Shown here: in pieces, positions 9,786 to 64,000 of the stretch
Numbering within the stretch: the stretch's first letter is position 1
How the letters are laid out: every line of letters begins with the position of its first letter
Source: Cloeon dipterum
Lineage: Eukaryota > Arthropoda > Insecta > Ephemeroptera > Baetidae
Assembly: GCF_949628265.1 (NCBI RefSeq)
Contig: NC_088786.1
Coordinates: forward strand, 22,465,681 to 22,529,680
DNA: 64,000 nucleotides
Direction: 5' to 3'
Program-made: the position numbers and the translations under genes
Notes under the pieces: model-generated
Seen by the model: only the letters and a program-made list of their open reading frames with translations
What the model was told of the DNA's origin: nothing
Databases searched by the model: none

Positions 9786-10594
9786 GACTATAATTTTCTG
9801 CAAAGTTCGGGAACCTATAAGTGAAGAAAATGATCGGATTAAAATTATTATAAAACTTTTTTGTATCTACACATATATAGATAAATCAGTTTCTTAAAAG
9901 CAAAGAAAATACCTTATGACATTTAGTTGCATATTATGAGATAATTTAACAATTAAGATTACCGAAAGAGCCTCACCTAATCCTCAACCTAGGCAGGCAA
10001 ACTAGCACCCATAAAAACTTGATTGTGATTGATTTTGAAAATAAAGAGGCTGGAAACGCCTACCTATCCTTCTTTAGTAGGCGTGGCAGTTCATCGGGGG
10101 CGAATCAAATTGCAAGCAGAACGCGCGAATTAGTTCTGTGCCTAAATCCAAGAGCCACACACTCCCACAGTGAAGATCTACGATTGCGAAAGTAGTGGTT
10201 GTGGTGATTAATTTTAACAACGTTTGTTTATCTCTGTTAATGATTGTAGATAAACATCATCCTTAGTTTTATCGGATGTAGTTTATAAACCAAATAATCG
10301 ATTTAATACACAAACATTATGTGTCAAGTTTTCCGGCTGAATTACTTTTCTGTGATCATTTTGGTAAATTATTAATTATTAAAAACATTATTGTTGTGAA
10401 TAAAGCCTGTCAATTTCTATTACTATACCATGCACGAGTGACATCTTTTCCACGCATAATTTACTCTCCAAAATTTAAATTTTTTATTCTATTTTAATAG
10501 ATAATTATATACATCTATTTAAACATAATTGAATCCAGCTTCGTATTTTATGTGGGAAAAAATCAAACACAAGTGTTTTTCTTCCAAAATAGGA
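9786..10594 (-). promoter_or_regulatory. Probable 5' region of rabenosyn and gap to the CELF gene end
   Basis: The stretch at 10060-10200 is less AT-rich than its neighbours and is the likeliest place for a rabenosyn promoter or leader. A donor-like GTGAGG on the minus strand near 9975 may end an untranslated first exon. The rest, 10200-10590, is AT-rich and featureless. The CELF transcript coming from the right should end in it. Confidence 0.35.
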
Positions 10595-10600
10595 TTTATT
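10595..10600 (-). terminator. Distal polyadenylation signal of the CELF gene
   Basis: AATAAA on the minus strand with a downstream T/G-rich element (reads TGTGTTTGATTTTTT). It is the last such signal before the gene-poor gap leading to rabenosyn. Confidence 0.45.
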
Positions 10601-11518
10601 ATTATGTGCTGCCCTTAGTACATTAATCCGTTTATCACTTAAAATAAACACCACAGTAATTTTGGTACAAAGATAAAATATCCTCTCGCCATAAAATTAC
10701 ACTCGTGTGGTTGTTCATCTTCATCATCATTAAGCAATAATTTAAAATGTTATCTCAGACTACAATTTAATAATTATATAAACTCTCTGTCTCAAAGTCT
10801 GCACACATCTACGGAAACTCTGTTTTGCTCTCTTTTTCAATTATAGCTCTCTTTCTCTGTATCGTTTTACTTCACATCGTAATCAAAACTTGCATTTTAC
10901 AATACAGAACAAGACAGAGAACTTCATCCGGGACTCTCGGTTTCATTAAACTCAAGGAGCACACAAATCATCAATAATTTATAGCGCGAGACAAGAAAAC
11001 AAAAATTCATCTGTTACAGTTTTGCCACGTATTTCGACAAGCAAATATTTTTTGGGTGTAGAGATCATTGTTTATTTGATAGTCAAAACATTTTCTTTAT
11101 TTTTAAAAGCAGGCTCAAGGTTTTTCTTCCTGCTTTTCCTGTCCTCTCGTGTGTTAATTTAGTTAACATACAACAAACACGGTTTATTTGCACTTTAGCC
11201 AACAAAATGCCGTCCAATCAAACAAATTGACTTTTCTCAACAGAAACGATTTCCACCCCAGATTTACACAGACATCCTTTTTGATTTGGGAGCTGCGCAC
11301 ATGCGTGTGTATGAATTTTAAGACTTTTCGACATTGAAACAACTTGCACATTATGATCATCCAACACAAATCATGGCATTTCTCTGCAATCGATTTTATG
11401 CGCTCAGTGAATGACGGGTAACAATGATCATTCACGAATATTTTACAAGATATTCAGCGACGATAAGAAACGAAAATAATACACTCTACATCCTGATGAT
11501 AGTACAAAAGAATTATGT

Positions 11519-11533
11519 TGTGTGTGTGTGTGT
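11519..11533 (+). repeat. (TG)7 run
   Basis: A short TG microsatellite in the predicted CELF 3' UTR. In the transcript it reads (CA)n. Confidence 0.9.
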
Positions 11534-14500
11534 TTTCCTGAGACTTTTATGACCAGCAGTTTAATGACAAAAACAAATTATTAAGGAACATCCGCATAAA
11601 TGTTGGCCGACCGCGCGCGTTCAGCATGATAATTGTAATTTGATCTCGACCAAGTGACAGCTCACAGAAAACAGATTTAATTGTACATGAGGGTCCCGTT
11701 TCATTTAAATTACGTAGCAGCCAAAAGTATATTATGTAAGAAATGTGAAAATGGACTTTGGCAATGAAGTGTACAAGGGCGAATATCGAAATTTCTTTGG
11801 CTCTACTCTCCTTAACTTCAAAAACGTGTTTAATGACGAGGAGTGCAATTTTAGTTTGATTTTCGTCTCAGCGTTTTTGGCAACCTTAGATAGACAGAGG
11901 GAGTGCTTTACTTTACGCTTCACCTCTCCCGTTTCTTGCATTCATTCTCATATTTGGTAACTTTGCATTGAAATTTGTCTTTAGAATAGAAAATAATTCT
12001 TTGGGGACTATTTGGAGAACCACATTATGGTGATAAAGAAGCAACATACATAGTAAAACAATTAATTGATTGAAAAGGTACAGTCAGTCATAAAAATCAA
12101 CACAAAACGCCATTCGCTGCGGATTAATATTTAGTGTCGACTTCTTTTGCTGTTTGATATTATTTCTATTTCTCTTGTTAAGTGTTTTTGCTGTTTTTCT
12201 CTCTTGCGCGCGCCCTCTTGATCGGCACGTGTGACTATTTACGTGTTTACTTCGCTTTAATTAAACTCTAAAATGCACTATCATCCAAAGAAATTACTCC
12301 TAATAATTATTTTAATTGTAATTATTCAATTATATGACTCGATTTTAAGTACATAATAGTGTAATAATAAATTCATTTTTCACAACAATAAAGGCACACA
12401 CAAAACATCGTCTGCTGATTTTCTCCATCGTTACATGGCAATTGAACAAAATAACACATTGCATTTCCCACTTAATATTTCCTGTACTACACATCTACCA
12501 AGAAATCAACCAAAAATTTGAAGTTATAACAAAAAGATAAAAGAGAAGACACATACTTTTCGCGTGCCGAATGCAAAAACTAAACCAAAGAGAAGAAACA
12601 CCAAACGAAATTAATCAAGGGGAGAAACCATCATAAAGTAAAGAAGTAACATTAAACCCACGTAATTTGCGGAAAATTAAAGACACAAAATGAATAACTG
12701 TCAAATGTTTCTAAATCAGGAGAGCGGGCGAAGAGTGCGATTCTTTGTCTGATTCCGCACATACTTTGCCCGAATTATTTATCGGCTCTTTTTACGTGTC
12801 GAAGGGGAGAGTAATTATGATTTTCTGTAAAAATATGTATAAATCCGCTGCACTATATTGATCTGTGACAGTTAATAATTTTCCTATCTTTGTGATATGA
12901 CGGTTAATTTTTGCTCGTGTAATATAGAAATCTTTCATCTTCAGCTGCATCAACATTATACTGTTATTTATGACACCAACCAGCAACAATAAAAAAGTGT
13001 AAATATCCACCAATCAACGAATACGATCTCGATTCATACAACGTATATAATATTAATCAATAATGCGAGACAGGTCGAGCGTTACTATTTTGTTTTTGTC
13101 TGAATCCAGAGTGAATGAGTGAGTGTAGTAGCAACAGAGAACTTTTCTTCGCACGTACAACAACATGACACCTAAGACGTTGACACATCAGGCAGAGGAG
13201 GGACGGCGGTCAAAAGGTCAACACTCAACCAACAAATTGTTGTGGCAGTCTCAGAACCTACATCTAGGAAACAGAAAGCAAACAACAAGGTCAAAAATAA
13301 AGTAAATTAATCCATCCACACACTTAATTAAAGAGATTTAATACGTATATTAATCGAGAAAGAGACACGCTCTGCGCTTTGTACAGTGAAATAAATTCAA
13401 CACACAACTTTTGTCTTCCCGTGGCGCTCGAGTTTATTGAGTGCCATATTCTGCCATTCTTGGAGAACGTTTACTCAGTAACAATACTGTTCTTTGTGAG
13501 TTATTAAACTAACAGTTATTTGAGCATGTAACCTTACTTTTTGGGGTTAATATGTATAATATTCCAATAGACACAGACACCAAACAGTTCTGTTATTTTC
13601 TTAGTAACACAGATCATCCTGTTTTTGGCAGACCCTGTGTCGTCCTTAAATGTAATTAATTCAGTTGAGGTGAAACCTTGTGTGAACCCCTAACCAAACG
13701 TAAATCGCTCCTCCATTTAATAACTTTTCCTCTACGATTGGCCCCGCGCAACACAAAGCATATATACATTATGAATCGGTTACAAACACGTCGTGACCTT
13801 TTTAACTGGTGTGGCCACCAAAACCATGACTGCACGATCTCTTTTCTGCTTGGTATTTTAATTTAATAGAGGAAGCAAGAGAATTGTTAACTTAGAATAC
13901 CGCTTTCAATAGAATGAAAGGGGAATAGAACACTGACCAGAGTTAAGCAACCGAAACACCTCTTTGATTGAGCAATAAATTCTCACTTTGTAAGTAGTAA
14001 TAAATAACGTTCACTTTGATTAGGATCACACAAGGAGTTTCACCCAGAGAGTAAGAGAGAGCCCAAGGCACATTTAAAATAGAGACATCAAGATGTAGCA
14101 GAGTGCAAAAATGCCACGCAATTACATAGATATGCACCATACTGATAATCTCATCTGGCTGTGGATTGATCACCGCAGCTAGAGCAAGTGCGAAATCAGC
14201 CAGAGATCGGACACATAGGTGCAGTACAGAGCTCACTGCTCACGACAACCTCTATTTTGTTGGATTGCGCACAAAAAATATATAAAAGCCTGTGCGTGTG
14301 TGTCTGAGGGAAACTATATTATCCGGAATAATTAAAATGCAATAATGAATGACTAGAGAGTGACTAGCGGATTTTTAAAGAGAGTGAGGAACACTGAACA
14401 GTAATTTGACACTGAGTTAATTTTTGATATCATTTCACGGAAAACAACTAATTCAAGACGATGAGAGATGCTCATCGGCTATGAGGGCAGGAATGGCTGA

Positions 14501-14767
14501 ATGGGTGAAAGGGGACCGTCAAGTGGACCGCCTTTCAAAAATCGAAAAGTCAACCAAATGCAGCGCATTATGTTATGTGCAAATATACAGATAAACTTGC
14601 TTATATTCTCTTTCAAATAATGTTGCGTTCTCTCTCGCTCTTAGAAATCATCACTTTTTAGGCCTGTTAGTATGCCATGGCATGGGTTTTTTTCTGTTTG
14701 TTTAATGTTTTGTATTGTCGCACGTCTCTTTGGTCTTTCCTGGCGCCTCGCCGCACATACTTACTCA

Positions 14768-58988
<44,221 letters not shown>

Positions 58989-60575
58989 CTGAAACATAAA
59001 TGTTGCGAAGCATTAGCTTGGAAGCTTGATTGTTATCCAGAAGCGCATTTTGCGAAAATTTAATCATATTTTGAAAGTCCTGAAAAGCTCCCGATTCCTT
59101 TTGACAGATCAAAAGTCTCAAGGATGCTGGCGAAAAATGTTAATTCCCTCTAAAGCCTCCTTTGAAGCGTCATTTATGATAAAGAAAGGCTTCTTCAAAG
59201 GGTTTAGAGAGGAAGGAAGGCGAGTATTTTAACTTTGTTCCATGGCGGACGTCTCTTCAAAGGAGCAATTTGGCATAAACATATTTATAAAGCAAAAGTC
59301 CAACTAATTTTTTGCCCACGCGAACAGAATATAGCAAACTCCATTTAAAGCCTAATGTAAAACAGGTAGGGAAACTTTTAAAGAATGCCGTATCGATCAT
59401 ATTCCGTTTAAAATTCCATACCGTCGCATCTCATTTATGTACTTAAAAGGGTATTGCTCTTTTTAACAGCCCAGCAATATTTTCGTGAACTCCCCACGTA
59501 TAAAGTCAGCCCTTTGAAGTTTGAGCACGACAACTTGTTTAATATTCATAAGCGAATTGCGTCTTAAAGTAGGCTCTTTATTAACATTTATTTTCCAATT
59601 TTCAGCGCGCCAGAGCGGCAGTATCATCCGCGCGGCAGCCCCGAAAGAGAACCGATTGCAGTGACAGTCAGGCGCCGGTAATGGACTACTAATTAATCAA
59701 AACGCGGCGACAGCGAACGGGGTCGCGTGAGCGGAGCAGCCCGCTCATTTTCTGGCTCACGTCGTGCGACATTCATATTTGACTTGCGAACGCGAGCTGC
59801 GCGCTCTCGACTTCTCGTCAATAATGCACGCGCCGCTCGCTGTGCTGCCAAATGGAGATGGATCGAAAATACGGACAAATTCGACGCGACGGGCAGCGCA
59901 CAAGGCAAACAGGGGACTTTGAGAAGAGGATTAAAATTACAGCGCGCGCCGATGAATAATGCAGACAGAAACTTCCCTCTCCGAGGGGCAAACACAAAAT
60001 TAGGCTGGAACAAAGAAAGCCAGCGAGCACGTGAAGGAGCAGTCGGTTTGATCGATTGCTATCGCGCTCGATGAGCGTTATTTATTTAGGGCCAACCCCT
60101 TTCGCCCTTGGCTTTCTCGGGTAAAGAGAAGGGCGCCCGTTGTGCAACAGCGGACGCTTGATATGAACGCCTCAATATTTGATGCAAACACTCCCTGTCG
60201 CGAGAGAAGGAATTTTTTCATAAACAAAGGCTAACTTGGTTAGTTCAGTTTCAGATGGATTAAAACGTGAGGTAGGAGTTCCTTTAGTAGTTTTCTCTGC
60301 AAATGAACAGTTTATTACCTTTGTGAAGCTTTTCTGATGTACATATATCACAGTCTTTGTGAGACGGTAGTTAAGGTTGTAAAATTAAGACGGTTTAATG
60401 GTCGCGATTTAGACAGTTTTTAACACATCGTTCTTTGCATAATTTTCAAGTATTTGGTGTTTTAAATTGATTTTTTTTTCAGCCTATCAAAATCATTGCA
60501 AAGGTCACTTTTTTATGCTGGATTGTTTTCTCTAAGAATTTCTAACTTCGATTTTAAATAACGACAAGTTTGCAT

Positions 60576-61151
60576 TTATTTGTTTAATCCTGTATTGCGA
60601 ATCCTTTGTTCTTTTCTATTTGAGTGTTTTTTCTGTAACGAGTAATTGTATATCACTCGTTTAATTTCTTGTATGATTGATATGTTTCGCCATCTGAGGG
60701 ATATGTTTGGAAATATTTGTAATTCACTATTAGAATGTTTGTGAGCCGGCAAGAGCGAATGCTCAAGCCTGGCATTAGGAGTGCGTGTCTGGCCGAGTGC
60801 AGCACGTAGCTCATTGAAGGTGGAATGGCCACGACGGGCCATGTCCACGAATGACGCACGCTTGATGCGGATCTGCGTACCTTTGTAATTTGAACTGATG
60901 TTCAAATTAATTTTTGTGAGTATTTTCTTATTGTGAATTTCTTTCCAAACTATTGTTATTCTTTTGTGAATTGTAAATTTATTATGGCGAAATATGTATG
61001 TTATAAAGGCAACCTGGCCGATAGGCTGTAGCGTGGACATGGACCAGCTACTACTGTTAATTAAGGACGAATCAATGGGATGTTTAATGCTCGAATCGGA
61101 TCTGTACGAAGATGAGATTAGCTCCATTGAAGATCGTCGATTGAAGATCAA
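60576..61151 (-). pseudogene. 191-codon open frame of unknown nature, possibly a repeat relic
   Basis: The longest open frame in this part of the window. Its middle (about 60747-60880) is GC-rich and reads RIKRASFVDMARRGHSTFNE, LRAALGQTRTPNARLEHSLL, which looks protein-like; both ends are AT-rich and low quality. On the opposite strand, 61033-61170 has a 45-codon frame (MDQLLLLIKDESMG…) that also looks coding. I cannot assign either. A decayed transposon or processed pseudogene fragment is the likeliest explanation. Confidence 0.25.
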
Positions 61152-61958
61152 TTTGTATATTTGTTGGGTATGATTGTGAATTACTAACCATGAGCTGAAA
61201 TTTATAATTTAATTGCCACACGTCACTTAGAATTAAATCTGACGATTTTTAATTGATTTTTATCAAAACAATCAGTTTATTTCTCCTCTCGCCCCAAAGA
61301 AACTTCTATTCGTTAGATTTCCATGGAAAAATTGCATAGAATGTCAAGAATCAGCCCATGACGATGGGAAGCTTAGTGAAAAAAGTCTATATCGTTTTAC
61401 ACTTACGGCTTTAGCTTTAATGGGGTTTCCAATATTAATCAAGATGTGATTTGCATTCAAGTTGGCTGTTAAACTCTCATGTTACAATCAAATCATCGAG
61501 CTTCATGCGCGCATTATTACACCACGACAACTTTATTTCATGGAAGATTCAGCTTTCATAATATCTATTAACTTGAGCGTAATACATATATAATTATGTC
61601 ACAGCAGAATACTGGAAGTGACAATATCCTAGTCGTATAGCTATTATAAAATCAACCAGGTCTCTAAAGGATGATTTTCCATTTATAGAAGCGAATCAAG
61701 TTGACGTGTCTCACCATGTCCGCTCGAGACTCATTAAGACCGAGGATGCTCTTTCTGTATTCAAGGAAATCCATTAGCTGCTGCATGTACCCGCCACACA
61801 AAGCAGACATCTAGTAACGAGCAAGAATCCTTCGATCGCGAATGTTTGCACACCTTAAGCCCGACTTTTTCAAACTGTGCAGAGAAACACGAAGCTGCTA
61901 GCGCAGCGAAAATATAGTACTCCCTCCACTGCAAGACGAGAGCGAACAGGCACGAGAT

Positions 61959-61961
<3 letters not shown>

Positions 61962-62003
<42 letters not shown>
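61962..62003 (+). repeat. (GA)21 microsatellite
   Basis: Perfect 42-nt GA run upstream of the CELF exon at 58940-58988, again with GA on the plus strand. Confidence 0.95.
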
Positions 62004-62005
<2 letters not shown>

Positions 62006-64000
62006 CGGTGCTCTTCACAGCACTTTTCCTCTCGTGCTTGTCTGCAAAAAAGTTGAATGAATGGGCGAGCATGCGTGATTACTGTAAAAATTCAAAGTCA
62101 TCACTTTCGAGTGGACGCGCGCATTTTCTCCACGGAACTTTGGTGCTTGACAATTGCGAAATGCGTTTCCATGCTTCGGAAAAGGAGAAAAAAATTATTT
62201 GCGATATATTGCCGCAGCAGCAGCAATCAAAGTCACATTTTGCACTGGCGCGTTGGCACCAAATGACCTTGCGCAGAGATTCTCTTCCCTCCGCTTCATG
62301 GCAAAAGATGGCTTTGTTTTTGCTCTTTACACGAGGAGTGCAATTAACATGCCATTTTATGACGGCTCAGCGCGGCAAGTCGGACTATTAGTCGCGTCTC
62401 GTGCAATAATAAAAACAAACGAGTTACCCGGCAGGTTTTGTTGGGTAATAAATTATCACGCGCGCCTGCATCTCCACCCTTATGTGCGAGGTAATTGAAC
62501 TGTTGGTACAACTTCGTCAAGTGTGCTCTCATCACTGTGTGCGCGTTGCATCACAGAATATTGCTGAGGCAACGCAAAAATGATATCAAGAGAGCGCTTG
62601 CACTCGTCTGTTGAGCATATCTGAGTAATTATTGCTAAAAATGAAGACAGGCTAATCATGCTTGACTTGATTTACATTAAAATTTACCAAAAATTGGTTC
62701 TTTACTAAATAAGTTATGAATGACGGGAAAGTTGCACGGTATTCAAAAATTAACGATGTTAGTGTACAGGCGCGGATTACCGGGACGAGACTGGCCTGGA
62801 GGATGGAAATAAGAGCCTTGAACTAACGCATAACTTCAAAAATGAGGACTACCATACTTCAATTTATTTTCTCACCGGCGTGGCAGACAGGGAGGGCCAA
62901 TTATACATCTTATCATCACATGAAATTTTGCCCCAAAAGAGTATTATTTGCGATATTTCAATATTATTAATTGTTGATATATATCATCGTTTTAAAGCAA
63001 AAGTTTACGAGTGGGGAAAAAAGTACGACATTTCTATTTCCTCTTCGATTTATTTATTGACGGAAAATCCTTGCAAGGAGAAATCTTGTTTTGAGGCTCG
63101 TACCTTACCTTATACAATAGACTGAAAATGCTTCTTGCGTATGTGTTTGTTAACAAATTTCCGTTCACGTCAGCGAAAAGTGCGTGCGTCAGCATTTTCG
63201 CGTTTCACCTCTGGTGCCAATATCTTGTAAACAGAAACCCAGAACGTGAGAAGCGGATGGGCCGCTCGTTCACTGCATGCACGCCATGGAAGATGCACCG
63301 GCACGCAAGACGACGGCCGATTCAAAGTGCACGTTCCGCTGTAAGTTGAGCGAAAGGGCGAAATTTTCTGCGTGACGTCGATCGCCGTTCATTTCCATTC
63401 TCTCTCAACGAGAGCCGTGCATCGTGTGTGTACATAAATACACACATCGACAGCGCAGCCTCCAACCAGTTTCAACCCTCCAATGATTCTATTCTTATGC
63501 AAAAATATTTTGGCCACCGTTCAAAGAAGGCACAGGGAGCGAGAAAAAATCGCCGTGCTTGGGCGCTCAACAATTATTATTGCTTTTTGGTGCATTGTTT
63601 AATAGCTATTAGCATGGCAGAGGCGGATGAGATATATCTGGCGCGCGCATGATCTTGATCGAGATTTATGGCGCGGATCATCAGCACGCGGCGAAAACAG
63701 CGTCTTGATAGGGCGGCAGAAAAACGAATGGGTTTATTTATTGCTGCTGCGTCAGACGGGAAATATGAGAAATGTTATCTGTTGTGGCGCACAGGACAGC
63801 CATGGGAGCGTAAATGTAAACCATACAAACAGTAATTTTAGATAAAGGTAGTTCATAAAAGCAATTAATGACCTAAAAAGCCAAATGACCTTTATTAAAG
63901 CACGTATCTACAATGCCAACCAAATATTACACTCAGAAACTTTATATTCTCGTTCCCGCATGTAAAATGCTATCTCGCTCTCAGCATAACTTCTTTTTAG

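Larger units (their letters stand above)
10595..14767 (-). other. 3' UTR of the CELF gene (predicted)
   Basis: About 4.2 kb of AT-rich sequence without usable open frames follows the CELF stop codon. The most distal AATAAA on the minus strand is at 10600-10595 and is followed by a U/GU-rich stretch, which makes it a good final poly(A) site. Further AATAAA signals at about 11076-11071, 11188-11183 and 13438-13433 could give shorter forms. A (TG)n run lies at 11519-11533. Long 3' UTRs are common in animal CELF genes. The extent is inferred, not demonstrated. Confidence 0.5.
58989..64000 (-). other. CELF intron inside RRM1 and beyond, no exon found
   Basis: The next upstream exon should encode the RNP1 part of RRM1, ending near LPG. 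I looked for it on the minus strand and did not find it, so it lies beyond the window. The stretch contains a (GA)21 run, GC-rich patches at 59.6-60.1 kb and 63.2-63.4 kb, and a 191-codon minus-strand open frame. Confidence 0.6.

Noticed and set aside
62420..62500. Minus-strand stretch near a GT donor that resembles the LPG end of the CELF RRM1 exon
   Set aside because: The phase is wrong for joining to 58988 and no FVTY or RKAALDAQNAL-like residues precede it.

Overview
This window is animal nuclear DNA, most likely from an arthropod and probably an insect. The genes have GT-AG introns from about 50 bp to 33 kb, there are long (GA)n microsatellites, a 5'-truncated non-LTR retrotransposon and a short TIR element, and the encoded proteins (CELF/Bruno, rabenosyn-5, PIG-X, UXT) are conserved animal proteins. 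No prokaryotic, viral or CRISPR feature was seen. All gene names come from motif recognition, not from a search.

Layout. Positions 287-1365 hold the 3' end of a Jockey/CR1-like LINE. Positions 1366-4391 hold nothing I can identify. A compact cluster follows: the last coding exon of an unrecognised minus-strand gene (4392-4633); UXT, a prefoldin-like cochaperone (+, CDS 5835-6365); PIGX, the partner of the first GPI mannosyltransferase (+, 6563-7947, three coding exons); and rabenosyn-5 (RBSN, -, 8136-9785, three coding exons), an endosomal FYVE/Rab effector that faces PIGX tail to tail.

From about 10.6 kb to the right end, the window is one minus-strand gene of the CELF1/2 (Bruno/arrest) RNA-binding family. 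Its 3' UTR is about 4 kb (10595-14767). Twelve well-supported coding exons between 14768 and 58988 encode the last residues of RRM1, all of RRM2, a Q/A/S/G-rich divergent domain and RRM3; one further 30-nt microexon is probable. The RRM1 core and the promoter of the long isoform lie beyond position 64000. Six consecutive exons of the divergent domain and RRM3 are all phase 1-1 and multiples of three, so the region looks built for exon skipping. A 33.4-kb intron separates the RRM1-end exon from the RRM2 exon. It carries two of the longest GA arrays, a 1,218-bp TIR element with identical 165-bp arms and a small spliced ORF (51085-52302), and a GC-rich candidate alternative first exon (about 50359-50470) whose frame fits the RRM2 exon.

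The genes are unrelated housekeeping or regulatory functions (chaperone, GPI anchors, endosomal traffic, mRNA control) that happen to be neighbours. The points most worth a second look are the TIR element with its spliced passenger ORF, the chain of symmetric exons, the possible RRM1-less CELF start, the apparent one-base frameshift after the PIGX signal peptide, and the short, NPF-less rabenosyn.
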